Assembly (NCBI RefSeq): GCF_013414195.1
Contig: NZ_JAATTV010000008.1
Location: forward strand, 124,001 to 188,000
Reading direction: 5' to 3'
From: Psychrobacter sp. BI730
GTDB lineage: Bacteria > Pseudomonadota > Gammaproteobacteria > Pseudomonadales > Moraxellaceae
DNA length: 64,000 bases
Shown here: positions 18,839 through 27,839 of the stretch, piece after piece
Layout: each line of letters opens with the position of its first letter
How positions within the stretch are numbered: position 1 is the first letter of the stretch
Translations under genes and position numbers: made by a program
The notes under the pieces: generated by a model
The model's database searches: none
The model's input: the letters and a program-made list of their open reading frames with translations, nothing else
What the model was told of the DNA's origin: nothing

Positions 18839-18856
18839 TTGGCATAGCCTTTGCAT
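18839..18856 (+). promoter_or_regulatory. Sigma-54 promoter of glnA
   Basis: TTGGCATAGCCTTTGCAT carries GG at 18841-18842 and GC at 18853-18854 with the invariant spacing of the -24/-12 promoter (consensus TGGCAC-N5-TTGC). Transcription would begin near 18866. With the NtrC sites upstream it predicts induction under nitrogen limitation. Confidence 0.8.
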
Positions 18857-18869
18857 TATTGCTGTTATG

Positions 18870-18906
18870 ATTATTTTTAAAGCCAAGAAATTGGTCTAAA
18901 AATAAT
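18870..18906 (+). other. Hairpin at the predicted 5' end of the glnA transcript
   Basis: A 10-bp stem ATTATTTTTA/TAAAAATAAT, an AA/C internal loop and a 5-bp stem GCCAA/TTGGT are capped by a GAAA tetraloop. It starts about four bases after the predicted sigma-54 start, so it could shield the mRNA 5' end or be a protein or sRNA target. There is no T tract to suggest termination. Confidence 0.55.
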
Positions 18907-19186
18907 TATTAACAAGAGCCCGAAGAGTTCAGCATTATGAGTTGTATATTGCTAGAATGTCGTTAGGATTGAATTGGCGTATGTTAGACCATGTGCACAA
19001 ATATTGGTCTGATTAAGTAAACGCTTTAGATGAGCATCTTGACTAATACGCAAAATAGTGCTGATAATAAGCATAATATCGAATGCGCTGTTTTAGTATT
19101 GAGAGCACATCTGACATTCTTGGACAAGAACATCATATTAATAATTTTAAATCGCAATTACGTGATCAACACAACGGAGACTATTC

Positions 19187-20596
19187 ATGTCGAATAAACT
19201 ATTAGATCTTATCCAATCCTCTAATGCTAAATGGGTTGATTTTCGCTTTACTGATACACGCGGCAAAGAGCAGCACATCAGCTTCCCAGCGCATACCGTT
19301 GATGAAGATGTCATGGAAGATGGCAAAATGTTTGATGGCTCATCAATCGCTGGTTGGAAAGGTATCGAAGCGTCAGATATGATCTTGCGTCCTGATCCAG
19401 AAACTGCTTTTGTTGACCCGTTCTTTGACGCAGTGACTGTAGTAGTGACTTGCGATATCATCGAGCCTTCAACGCTACAAGGTTATGACCGTGACCCACG
19501 CTCTATCGCACGTCGCGCTGAAGAGTACTTAAAGTCTACTGGTATCGGTGATACTGCTTACTTCGGTCCTGAGCCTGAATTCTTCGTATTTGACGATGTT
19601 AAATGGTCAGTTGATATGTCTGGCGTTAGTCATAAAATCACGGCTGAAGAAGCAGCATGGTCGACTAACGAAACTTACGAGTGGGGCAATATGGCGCATC
19701 GCCCACGTGTGAAAGGCGGCTATTTCCCAGTACCACCAATCGATAGCTCACATGATATGCGTGCTGTTATGTGTGAACGCATCGAAGAAATTGTTGGTGA
19801 AGGTTCAGTTGAAGTTCATCACCATGAAGTTGCTTCTTGCCAGTCTGAAATCGGTGTTGCATTTAACACGATGGTACGTAAAGCGGATGAAGTTCAGCAA
19901 TTGAAATATGTTGTTCATAACGTTGCGCATCAGTTTGGCAAAACAGCGACCTTTATGCCTAAGCCAATCGTTGGTGATAACGGTTCAGGTATGCACGTAC
20001 ATATGTCAATTTCAAAAGACGGCGTAAATACATTCTCTGGTGATGAGTACGCTGGTCTGTCTGAAACAGCATTGTACTTCATTGGCGGTATTATCAAGCA
20101 TGCTCGTGCGTTGAATGCGATTACTAACCCATCAACGAACAGCTATAAGCGCCTAGTACCACATTATGAAGCGCCTATTAAACTTGCTTATTCAGCATCT
20201 AACCGTTCAGCATCTATCCGTATTCCACACGTAAGCAGCCCGAAAGCGGTACGTGTAGAAGCCCGTTTCCCTGATCCAACGGCTAACCCATACCTAGCGT
20301 TTGCTGCATTGTTGATGGCCGGCCTTGACGGTATCCAAAACAAAATGCATCCAGGTGAAGCTGCTGACAAAAACTTGTATGACTTGCCACCAGAAGAAGA
20401 AGCACAAATCCCAACGGTTGCAGAGAGCTTAGACGTCGCATTGCAAGCATTGCGTGATGATCATGACTTCTTGTTAAAAGGCGATGTCTTCACTGAAGAC
20501 ATGCTAGAAGCGTTTATCGCTTTGAAAGAAGAAGAAGTACAACGTCTGAACGTAACTGTACATCCAGTTGAGTTTGATATGTACTACAGCTGCTAA
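19187..20596 (+). CDS. glnA: Type I glutamine synthetase
   Basis: GlnA makes glutamine from glutamate, ammonia and ATP as a cytoplasmic dodecamer. The 469 residues carry [27 protein letters not shown], the metal-site glutamates in [20 protein letters not shown] and the substrate loop around [17 protein letters not shown]. Tyr398 in [10 protein letters not shown] is the position adenylylated by GlnE in the regulated GS-I-beta class. The start ATG has GGAGA upstream. The gene is transcribed alone: a strong terminator follows at 20631. Regulation by NtrC and sigma-54 is indicated by the upstream sites. Confidence 0.98.
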   Translation: MSNKLLDLIQSSNAKWVDFRFTDTRGKEQHISFPAHTVDEDVMEDGKMFDGSSIAGWKGIEASDMILRPDPETAFVDPFFDAVTVVVTCDIIEPSTLQGYDRDPRSIARRAEEYLKSTGIGDTAYFGPEPEFFVFDDVKWSVDMSGVSHKITAEEAAWSTNETYEWGNMAHRPRVKGGYFPVPPIDSSHDMRAVMCERIEEIVGEGSVEVHHHEVASCQSEIGVAFNTMVRKADEVQQLKYVVHNVAHQFGKTATFMPKPIVGDNGSGMHVHMSISKDGVNTFSGDEYAGLSETALYFIGGIIKHARALNAITNPSTNSYKRLVPHYEAPIKLAYSASNRSASIRIPHVSSPKAVRVEARFPDPTANPYLAFAALLMAGLDGIQNKMHPGEAADKNLYDLPPEEEAQIPTVAESLDVALQALRDDHDFLLKGDVFTEDMLEAFIALKEEEVQRLNVTVHPVEFDMYYSC

Positions 20597-20630
20597 TTAG
20601 TCGCTAAAGCACTCAGTTATTTTGAGTCAT

Positions 20631-20665
20631 AAAAACCAGCTAAGTTATTCTTAGCTGGTTTTTTT
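20631..20665 (+). terminator. Terminator of glnA
   Basis: The stem CCAGCTAAG/CTTAGCTGG, preceded by an A tract and followed by seven Ts, lies 34 bases past the stop codon. It may also work in reverse. Confidence 0.9.
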
Positions 20666-20818
20666 ATGTCTTTTTATAGAGGTGAAAATCTTTATGGAGC
20701 ATCTTTCTTTGACATTACTACCGAATTCATATCGACGACTACTGATTTCACTGCGAAAGTATCGCATAATGATAGATACTCAATTTTTAGTAATAGACCT
20801 CAATTAGGCTGACTGACT

Positions 20819-21577
20819 ATGGCATTATTATCAAAATCTTCTTTTTTGAAAGGCAGTATAAAGGTAGCACTTCTGACAATTGCTACCAGTCTTTGTATGC
20901 CGCTTACACAGGCTGCACCTATCTATAAAGTTATTGACGAGCAAACCGGTCAAGTAACTTTTACCGATCGTCCGCAGAGTTATGAGCAGCAAACTGGCAA
21001 ACAAATCAGTCAAATAGCCATCACAACAGGTAATGAGACGAATGGCTCAGGAGTTGCTACTACAGCAGGTAGCAGTGCAACAAGTGGTTCTGATGTCATC
21101 ACTCAACCAGTTGCGGCGACACAAACACTAAATGCACCTGCCACTGCTACGACGACTGCGACAGTGAAAGCACCAGTCAGCTATCAATTAACGATTGCTG
21201 AACCCAGTAAAGAGAGAGCTTATCGCCGCCCAGTGCAAAGTATTGATGTGGTTGTACAAATCAAGCCTGCGCTACAAGCAGGTGACAGTGTGCGTATTTA
21301 TCTGGATGATAAGGAAGTGGCACAGGGGCTGAGTACATCGATTGCTACGGTAAATGTGTTGCCAGGTGCTCATACGGTAAAAGCTTTGATACAAGGCGAG
21401 ACAGGTCGAACGCTTGAGCAAGTAGCCATTACTGTCTATGTGATTCAAAACAATACCACATTACAAAACAAGAAAAAGATCGCACAGCAGCTTTTGGCAT
21501 ATCAAAACCTATCGTGGTATCAAAAAATGAAGTTGAAACTGAGTCAAAAAGAAGTGGCTCAGTCTCAATCCCAATAA
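20819..21577 (+). CDS. DUF4124-domain periplasmic protein
   Basis: This 252-residue exported protein is of unknown function. A signal peptide (about residues 1-31, ending TQAAP) is followed by the DUF4124 motif IYKVIDEQTGQVTFTDRPQ. Next come a threonine/alanine-rich linker of about 70 residues and then an Ig-like or carbohydrate-binding-like beta domain (YQLTIAEPSKERAYRRP to VAITVYVIQ). DUF4124 proteins are common around glnA in gammaproteobacteria; the pairing suggests no tested function. The miniature element copy 1 begins 29 bases after its stop codon. Confidence 0.75.
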   Translation: MALLSKSSFLKGSIKVALLTIATSLCMPLTQAAPIYKVIDEQTGQVTFTDRPQSYEQQTGKQISQIAITTGNETNGSGVATTAGSSATSGSDVITQPVAATQTLNAPATATTTATVKAPVSYQLTIAEPSKERAYRRPVQSIDVVVQIKPALQAGDSVRIYLDDKEVAQGLSTSIATVNVLPGAHTVKALIQGETGRTLEQVAITVYVIQNNTTLQNKKKIAQQLLAYQNLSWYQKMKLKLSQKEVAQSQSQ

Positions 21578-21606
21578 CGACAACGATTAAATATGATGGA
21601 TATCGC

Positions 21607-21780
21607 TAGGGCATATCCTCAATTTAACCGATAGTCATCTAAATGGGTTGAAAATGGCTAAATCTTGCCAAACCGCGTCAAATAGCTGACTAATATCTCG
21701 ATATTATCTGCGCTATTTTTCTTGTTTGACTGCAATTTATCTCATTTTTATCACCATTTTTAAAATGAGGACACGACCTA
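21607..21780 (+). mobile_element. Miniature inverted-repeat element, copy 1 (174 bp)
   Basis: This non-coding element starts TAGGGCATATCCTCA and ends TGAGGACACGACCTA, so its ends are an imperfect 15-bp inverted repeat. It matches, in inverted orientation and without gaps, the element at 31188-31361, with about 24 differences in 174 by hand alignment. The outermost TA at each end is probably the duplicated target, giving CTAG as the empty site. No transposase is encoded, so movement would depend on an IS elsewhere. Confidence 0.85.
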
Positions 21781-21782
21781 GT

Positions 21783-21823
21783 AAAAAAAAGGCAAGCACC
21801 ATTGATGGTACTTACCTTTTTTA
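21783..21823 (-). terminator. Terminator between converging genes
   Basis: An A tract, an imperfect stem around AAGGCAAGCACCAT/ATGGTACTTACCTT and a T tract form a hairpin that can terminate in both directions. It lies 32 bases past the stop codon of the minus-strand SIMPL gene and directly abuts the miniature element. Confidence 0.7.
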
Positions 21824-21855
21824 ATATCAATTGATTGGCTTAGAAGTACGTTGAC

Positions 21856-22572
21856 TTATTTGGTTAGCTCAATGGTACCGTTAGCAGTGACCGATACCGT
21901 ACTGTTACCAGATTCAAAGCTTTGGCTTGGCACTGACTCGTCTGCCATTCCTGATTTCATGCTCATGGCGCTGTACATTGGGCGTGGATAGTTGCTGCCT
22001 GTGTTCAGATTAACATTGACCACGCGATAATTGCGCGCATCCCATGCCCGAGTGAGATTCTTAGCTTGCTGCTGAAAGGCGCGTGATGCTTCAGTCATAA
22101 GTTTTTGCTCAAGGGCGTCTTTTTTGGTGTCTGAAACCCCAAAGTTTAGATTATCCATGACCAATGTTTCTTGCAAGTCAGCAATGAGCTGGCTGGTCGC
22201 TGCAAAGTCAGTACTTTTCAGATCTATATTTGCCTGTCCTGTCCAGCCGATAATCTTATCGTTTTTGTCATAGCGTGGATAGGTGCGCTGCTGTCCTGTG
22301 CTCACGGTCACGCTAGGGTAGCGCTTGGCGATTTTCATCGCGTTATTGATAGAGGTACTGAGCATCGTAGCCAATGTCTTCGAGTCTGTTGCCTGTGCTT
22401 TTTTGTATAAGCTGGCGCGCACTTCATCGTTTTGGATCTCTTCTTTTACTTCTGTTTGAAACGTCAGTTGATCATAGCCTGTTGGCTCTGCATGGGCGCT
22501 GCCCATCATGGCGGTCATGAGACAAACTGTACCAGAAGCTAGTGCTGCTTTATTTAATAAAGTGTTTTTCAT
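21856..22572 (-). CDS. SIMPL-domain (DUF541) periplasmic protein
   Basis: This 238-residue exported protein has a signal peptide (residues 1-28, ending SAHAEP). It is followed by a SIMPL/DUF541 domain recognisable from the N-terminal YDQLTFQTEVKEEIQND and the alternating beta-alpha pattern that ends VVNVNLNTGS. Relatives include E. coli YggE, linked with oxidative-stress tolerance, and the BP26 antigen of Brucella; the function here is not known. A strong ribosome site AGGAGATAATA precedes the ATG. It is transcribed toward the DUF4124 gene and appears monocistronic. Confidence 0.8.
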   Translation of the reverse strand: MKNTLLNKAALASGTVCLMTAMMGSAHAEPTGYDQLTFQTEVKEEIQNDEVRASLYKKAQATDSKTLATMLSTSINNAMKIAKRYPSVTVSTGQQRTYPRYDKNDKIIGWTGQANIDLKSTDFAATSQLIADLQETLVMDNLNFGVSDTKKDALEQKLMTEASRAFQQQAKNLTRAWDARNYRVVNVNLNTGSNYPRPMYSAMSMKSGMADESVPSQSFESGNSTVSVTANGTIELTK

Positions 22573-22786
22573 TATTATCTCCTAAGTGAATTTTCATGTT
22601 TAGCAACCATATGAATGGTGTCTACCTTTTTTTTTATATAAAAGCCAAGCCTGTTATTTTTTAGATTAAAACAGCTGCTTAGCTTCATTCTATAAAGTAA
22701 CAAAATATGTATAAGTTACTGTGACAATTTTGTGAGCCAATCTATAGGCTATTTATCGCGCAAAACAAACAGTTTTATCACAGGGG

Positions 22787-22814
22787 TTGCAAAATAAAAA
22801 AATCCTTGTATAAT
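22787..22814 (+). promoter_or_regulatory. Promoter of ffs
   Basis: TTGCAA (22787-22792) and a perfect TATAAT (22809-22814) are 16 bases apart. The start would fall near 22821, where the first strand of the SRP RNA helix begins. Confidence 0.75.
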
Positions 22815-22820
22815 TTGCAT

Positions 22821-22933
22821 CTGGTGGCTCCATTGGTAGCCTCGCAACATTGTTCTATGAATCCCGCCAGGACCGGAAGGTAGCAACGGTAATAGTTATG
22901 ATGTGTGCCGAGGATGTGCTTTTGGAGTCGCTT
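22821..22933 (+). ncRNA. ffs: Signal recognition particle RNA (4.5S type)
   Basis: The conserved apical domain is clear: CCCGCCAGGACCGGAAGGTA followed by GCAACGGTA, which contains the GGAA tetraloop and the asymmetric loop that bind Ffh. The outer helix pairs GGCTCCA near 22826 with TGGAGTC near 22923, and eight Ts follow as the terminator. This is the RNA of the particle that targets nascent membrane proteins. The ends are approximate. Confidence 0.93.
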
Positions 22934-22994
22934 TTTTTTGCCTGAAATTTGATCTTTACATCAAAAAGTATTAAAGATGATCTTATGATGTATT

Positions 22995-23023
22995 AAGCCC
23001 TTCATTGTAAAGGGCTTTTTTTT
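22995..23023 (+). terminator. Rho-independent terminator downstream of ffs
   Basis: The stem AAGCCCTT/AAGGGCTT with a short loop is followed by eight Ts. It lies about 60 bases after the ffs T tract and seems to be a second stop isolating lemA from ffs. Confidence 0.75.
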
Positions 23024-23147
23024 GTCCAAAATTTCGTTCGATACGCTATTTAATTTTCTGTTCAATTTAAAAGCGTCATTGATTAATATGAGTTAAAATA
23101 CAATGTAATAACTTTTGTTAACATTCTAGACACTTTGGGGTTTGATT

Positions 23148-23744
23148 ATGAAGATGTTTGTTTGGCTATTTATTGCATTTATAGTGTTAGTAGTCGTGTT
23201 TGGCGTATCAGTATTTAACAAATTGGTACGCGCACGTAACCAAGCAAAGAATGGCTTTGCTCAAATAGATGTGCAATTGAAGCGTCGTCATGATTTGATT
23301 CCAAATTTGGTTGAGACCGCCAAGCGTTATTTAAGCCATGAAGAAGAGACGTTAACCCGAGTCATTAATGCGCGTAATCATGCTCAAGATCTACAAGACT
23401 CTAATAAGCATCAGCCAGACTCACTAGAGCACATGGCACTGTTTGCAAAAGCAGAAGGTATGTTGTCCAAAGCGTTGAGTCAATTCTCCGCTGTCGTCGA
23501 AGCCTACCCTGAGCTAAAAGCCGATAGTATGATCAAGGAACTCATGGACGAACTAACCAATACGGAAAATCGCATCGGATTTGCCCGTCAGCATTATAAT
23601 GACAGCGTAATGTTTTATAATAATGATCGCGAAGTCTTTCCTAATAACCTCGTTAGTACGACGTTTGGCTTTCGTCCACTCAGTCAGTTGGTATTCGAAG
23701 ACAGAGAAGCGATTGCTCAGGCACCGATTGTCAATATGGGCTAA
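23148..23744 (+). CDS. LemA family protein
   Basis: This 198-residue protein has one N-terminal membrane helix (FVWLFIAFIVLVVVFGVSVF) and a long coiled helical domain exposed to the cytoplasm or periplasm. LemA hallmarks are NKLVRARNQAKNGFAQIDVQ, RRHDLIPNLVETAKRY and the closing FPNNLVSTTFGF. I start at the ATG at 23148, seven bases after GGGG, rather than at the in-frame TTG two codons earlier. The M48 protease follows after 13 bases; LemA-protease pairs are common, and a membrane-quality role is inferred but unproven. Confidence 0.92.
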   Translation: MKMFVWLFIAFIVLVVVFGVSVFNKLVRARNQAKNGFAQIDVQLKRRHDLIPNLVETAKRYLSHEEETLTRVINARNHAQDLQDSNKHQPDSLEHMALFAKAEGMLSKALSQFSAVVEAYPELKADSMIKELMDELTNTENRIGFARQHYNDSVMFYNNDREVFPNNLVSTTFGFRPLSQLVFEDREAIAQAPIVNMG

Positions 23745-23757
23745 GGTTTAGACAATT

Positions 23758-26706
23758 TTGGCGAACTCTAGGCAGCCTAATCTGATGGATTTTTTTGGTG
23801 AACAGCGGATACGTACGCGGCGCAGTCTATTACTTTATGGACTGTTTTTCCTGATTGTACTTGCTCATATGGCAGTGGGACTGGCTGTCATGTCTATACT
23901 GCTGACAGTATTTACAGGCGGTATATACTACTGGGTATTGGTTCTGGTCATTGTCTTGACGTTAGGCAGTTTCGTTGGTGGTAGTTTTTTAGAGTATCGA
24001 CGCCTGCGAGCAGGTGGCCGCGCTATTGCTCAGCGAGTAGGGGCGGTTAGGCTATTCATTGATAACAGCCAAGAAGCATGGGAGCACAGTCAAGGAGTCG
24101 CTCATCAACACGAAGCTGAAGAAAAGGTTCGCTATAGTTCACGTCATATAGCAGTACGTGACGAGCGCGATTTTCCGCCCGTTTATCGTCGCTACTATGA
24201 AATCGCTCAACAACTGGCCATTGCGGCAGGTTTGCAAACCCCTATTTTGTACGTGCTACCTGACGAGCAGGGTATCAACGGTTTCGTCGCTGGTCGCCAT
24301 AGCTCAGATATGGTACTCGTCGTTACTCAAGGTGCGTTAGATAAACTGTCTGATGAGGCGCTATACGGACTCATTGGTCATGAATATGGTCATATATTGC
24401 ACGGTGATGCTACGTTCAATTTACAGCTGATGGTGGTATTGGCAGGCTTGCAGATACTATACGACTGGAGTGACCCAATATCTAATTACCGTTATTTTGA
24501 TAGCGATAGTATTTCCCAAAAGTTTCTATCACAGAGACAGGTTGATACGCTTGCACGCAATACAGAAGCGCAAACCGCTAATTTCACCACGCATAGTGAA
24601 TGGGTCGCTTACTGGCAGCAGCAATCACAACAACAGCAGTCCTCAGCCAAGCGTCAGTCTAAATGGGTGCAAACGCCGCCTATAATAGATCGTCAAGCCC
24701 CGCGTAGTGTCTGGACATTGCTACTGCATGGTTTAAGCTTCTCCAGTATGGCAAGCGCGCAGTTGATTAAGCACAGTTTTAATCGTGAGCGCGAGCTACT
24801 TGCTGATGCCACTAGTGTTCAATTGACACGTACGCCTGCGATTATCGAAACCTTAAAAGCCATTCATCAAGACTCGCTCGGCTCGCGTTTGTCTGGCATT
24901 GCTGATATCAATGGACTCAGTCATTTTTTCTTTGCTAGTAGTGGGGCAGACTTAGGGGATGTGTCATGGTTTGCCACACACCCAAGCTTGACTGAGCGTA
25001 TGAGCGCTATTAATGCGGATGCTTATCATCAGTTCGCGGTACAAGTCGCCAAAGAAAAGCGAATAAATCAGCAAAAGGTCAAAGAAATATATAGGCAACG
25101 CCGCTTAGGTGATTGGGGAATAACAAAAGAAAATAGCCTAAGTAAATATTTGCCAGAAAAAAATACGCGGCACTCGTCAGTACTTGGATCTCAAACAGCC
25201 GCAACGATTAATATAGGTGACACTAAACAGACAAGTGACACAAAAGTCCTTGCTGAGTCTATAAGCGACGGTCGTAATACGGATAGTAGCGAATCAGGGA
25301 TTGATGACGGTTTAGAGTTTGCCGTAGAAGTTGATGTAGTAATTGATGGGCGGCTTCAAGTACAGGCCGAAGACGTTGGTACTCATCAGCTGTTAAAACC
25401 GTGGCAATCCAAACCTGACGCTGATCTACTAGAAAACACACTAATTGATGTTAGCGATATTCAAAAGGTGTCACTACCTCAGTATATACTCAATCATAGT
25501 TATCATCCTCTAGGTGCGCTAGCATTAATTGAAGCTGTTTTGCTTTGTCATCAGTATCAATCATTATCAGCGACTGCCACTTATAGTTTGAATGATATTT
25601 GGAATGATGGCTTCTCTGTTGCGACTGACTCGACTTCCCATGAGCAAGTATTGCCACATAGGATAGATACTAAGCTGATGACAGTAGTAGCCAGTTTGGA
25701 CAGGCGTTTAGACAGCGCTTTGATTGAGCTCGCCTTAAACCAATTGCATCAAAATAATTTATCTGAACTATGTATTGAAGATCTAAAGCTCAAAAGTAAA
25801 AACGATCATAGTCACGACAGTCATCAGTACTATAAAAAACAAGAAAAATGCCGTACGATGTTGTTGCGTTATCAGCAGGGCATATTTAAGTTATTTAACC
25901 AACAACTGACATCTGACTTAACCAAAAGCTTAGCTTATGATTCATCAGATCAAAATATATCTAGTGATAACTCCAATGCTATGGCTCTGAATAACTCGTT
26001 AGCTTTAACACTTCAAAAATCGCCAATATCATCACTATGGCAAGCGTTGCATTTGCAGCAGTTGCTACCGATATTGTCTGAAGTTTTACAAGATACGGAC
26101 TCGCAGGTTCTATGGCCGCAAATACTGAAGACTGGTATGGAAGACGTAAGGGCGCAATTGGACCCTTCAGGTCAGGTGTTTACAGGACTTAGTAAATCAG
26201 AAGTATCAGTTGTTGTCTTATTGGCTTATCGACTATCAAAAGATGCAAAAGGCCAGATGATTTCAATGCATGACCGATCGTTATTGAGTGAGGGTAACGA
26301 CAGTGTGGCGCATTATATTGTAGATTTGAGACGGCATGCGCGCTTGATTAATATTGATCTTATGACAGTAAGCGACGTTAATTTACAGTGGCTATTATTG
26401 ACCGCACAGCACTTGAATAGCATTCAGTTATTGGCGATTATTTCTGCGGTTCCTGTCTCTACCAATCACTCTATCAAGCGCTTGGTAGGTGCTCAGAATG
26501 CTGATAATTATCGAGAGAAGCAACAGGACGGTAGCCAAATAGATTATAATGAAAGTGAGATGAACCAGCCGACTCATAATGAGTATCGCCAATGGCTAAG
26601 TACGTTGCATACGGTGATGTTACACGATACGATAATCAGCCAAGATGAATACGATTGTTTGCTGGCAATATCAGAGCGTTGGCTCGGTATTCGACAGCTG
26701 TTTTGA
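23758..26706 (+). CDS. M48-family membrane metalloprotease with long C-terminal extension
   Basis: This is a 982-residue zinc protease. Two membrane helices (about 26-50 and 55-78) precede the M48 catalytic domain. The zinc motif HEYGH lies at 208-212 and the third ligand, glutamate 346, lies in NRERELLAD. ATHPSLTERMSAI near 420 ends the catalytic part. From about 470 onward 500 residues match no family I know: a low-complexity serine/aspartate stretch, then helical sequence ending in a TerB-like segment (LHDTIISQDEYDCLLAI). Typical HtpX or Oma1-like proteins are 290-500 residues. The start is TTG at 23758, but an ATG nine codons on is possible. It is probably co-transcribed with lemA. Confidence 0.85.
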   Translation: MANSRQPNLMDFFGEQRIRTRRSLLLYGLFFLIVLAHMAVGLAVMSILLTVFTGGIYYWVLVLVIVLTLGSFVGGSFLEYRRLRAGGRAIAQRVGAVRLFIDNSQEAWEHSQGVAHQHEAEEKVRYSSRHIAVRDERDFPPVYRRYYEIAQQLAIAAGLQTPILYVLPDEQGINGFVAGRHSSDMVLVVTQGALDKLSDEALYGLIGHEYGHILHGDATFNLQLMVVLAGLQILYDWSDPISNYRYFDSDSISQKFLSQRQVDTLARNTEAQTANFTTHSEWVAYWQQQSQQQQSSAKRQSKWVQTPPIIDRQAPRSVWTLLLHGLSFSSMASAQLIKHSFNRERELLADATSVQLTRTPAIIETLKAIHQDSLGSRLSGIADINGLSHFFFASSGADLGDVSWFATHPSLTERMSAINADAYHQFAVQVAKEKRINQQKVKEIYRQRRLGDWGITKENSLSKYLPEKNTRHSSVLGSQTAATINIGDTKQTSDTKVLAESISDGRNTDSSESGIDDGLEFAVEVDVVIDGRLQVQAEDVGTHQLLKPWQSKPDADLLENTLIDVSDIQKVSLPQYILNHSYHPLGALALIEAVLLCHQYQSLSATATYSLNDIWNDGFSVATDSTSHEQVLPHRIDTKLMTVVASLDRRLDSALIELALNQLHQNNLSELCIEDLKLKSKNDHSHDSHQYYKKQEKCRTMLLRYQQGIFKLFNQQLTSDLTKSLAYDSSDQNISSDNSNAMALNNSLALTLQKSPISSLWQALHLQQLLPILSEVLQDTDSQVLWPQILKTGMEDVRAQLDPSGQVFTGLSKSEVSVVVLLAYRLSKDAKGQMISMHDRSLLSEGNDSVAHYIVDLRRHARLINIDLMTVSDVNLQWLLLTAQHLNSIQLLAIISAVPVSTNHSIKRLVGAQNADNYREKQQDGSQIDYNESEMNQPTHNEYRQWLSTLHTVMLHDTIISQDEYDCLLAISERWLGIRQLF

Positions 26707-26820
26707 TGGGTATGGATCTAGTATTTGATTAATAGTGTGATGCATACTCAGTGAGAGCTGCCAAAACCATAAACACATCTGTAAATGATATAAACAAAAT
26801 GAGTAGGATAGTAGAGTCGA

Positions 26821-27747
26821 ATGAGTGATACCCAAGACCCACTAACTGTATTACAGCGCCGTGTGCAGCAACGCCAAATTCTAGCGATGATGGGTATCAA
26901 TCAGTGGGTACAACCTGAGTCAGAAACCATCAATATGGCTGACATTGCGACAGCTTCGGTTGAGCAGTCAAATATTGATTCCACTGATATTGAGTCTAAT
27001 AACAATGAAGTAATAGCGAGCGTTAGAGTGGTAGACACAGTTGATCAACCTTCTGGTGGTTATGATATCAATGATTATAACGCTAGCGACTATGTTGCCG
27101 ATGAGTATGGTACTGATTTGCAAGCTACTACTGAACAGACGGCTAGTGAGCAAAGCCCTGTTACTTATAGTTTTGATTCCGTTGATTCAACTACGGTCAG
27201 TTCAAGTGCTGCTAGTTCAAATACTGTTAGTTCAAGTACTGGGTCTAACTATCATGACATCCCAAGTACTACATCGAACCGAACTGCTGTAACCTCTACG
27301 AATGCCCCTATTGAGCAGCCTCAATTCGCGCAGAGTAATTTTCCGCAGAGTACTAGTGATGACAGCATAAATGATGATAGCTTAAAAAAAGTAGCACCAT
27401 TTGACCTGCAAGGTGGCCGCTATGGTGACTGGGTGATATTGGTTGATATCAAAGCGCTAAATAGTGACAGTCAAAAACTATGGCAAAACATCATTCAAGC
27501 GCTATCAATCACTTGCGAGACAACATCATTCCCGATTTGCGACGGTATGGATACTGCTGAGCTTGCCAATGCCAGTCTTGCAGGATATATCTTTCGAATT
27601 GGCCGGAGTGAAGAGATACAAGTTGCTGCACTGACAGCGCTGCCTAACGGCCTCCAACATCCCAATCTGACCACTGTGCCGACATTAGAAGCAATGCTCG
27701 CAGACAGTGATGCTAAACGTCAGTTGTGGGAGCAGATATCTCATTGA
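26821..27747 (+). CDS. Probable divergent DNA polymerase III psi subunit (HolD-like)
   Basis: This 308-residue protein has conserved-looking ends and a low-complexity middle. Residues 8-32 (LQRRVQQRQILAMMGINQW) resemble the start of E. coli HolD (LQQLGITQW). The end (LTTVPTLEAMLADSDAKRQL plus WEQI) resembles its LTDLRANPTARAALWQQI. Residues 45-190 are Ser/Thr/Asn/Asp-rich with repeats such as VSSSAASSNTVSSS. E. coli HolD is 137 residues and links the clamp loader to the chi subunit. If this is HolD it carries a disordered insert of some 150 residues. It lies 114 bases downstream of the M48 gene. The assignment rests on my reading of two short similarities. Confidence 0.5.
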   Translation: MSDTQDPLTVLQRRVQQRQILAMMGINQWVQPESETINMADIATASVEQSNIDSTDIESNNNEVIASVRVVDTVDQPSGGYDINDYNASDYVADEYGTDLQATTEQTASEQSPVTYSFDSVDSTTVSSSAASSNTVSSSTGSNYHDIPSTTSNRTAVTSTNAPIEQPQFAQSNFPQSTSDDSINDDSLKKVAPFDLQGGRYGDWVILVDIKALNSDSQKLWQNIIQALSITCETTSFPICDGMDTAELANASLAGYIFRIGRSEEIQVAALTALPNGLQHPNLTTVPTLEAMLADSDAKRQLWEQISH

Positions 27748-27839
27748 GTTGTATAAAAACTAACATCGATACCATTGCCTTTATCAACAAACTGAAATAA
27801 AAAACATCCTTTTATTTCATCATACCTAGGACTGTGATT

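Larger units (their letters stand above)
18359..19186. other. 828-base divergent regulatory region, trpG and glnA
   Basis: This long AT-rich region separates divergent trpG and glnA. It contains the trpG promoter (not located with confidence), two NtrC-type sites (18669-18716), a sigma-54 promoter (about 18839-18856) and a hairpin (18870-18906). A further 280 bases of leader precede glnA. No ORF with a ribosome site is visible. Confidence 0.7.
22573..23147. other. Region holding ffs between divergent genes
   Basis: This gap between the SIMPL gene and lemA contains the SRP RNA gene with its promoter (22787-22933) and a further terminator (22995-23023). The remaining 200 bases upstream of ffs must include the SIMPL promoter on the minus strand. 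Nothing else is recognisable. Confidence 0.6.
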
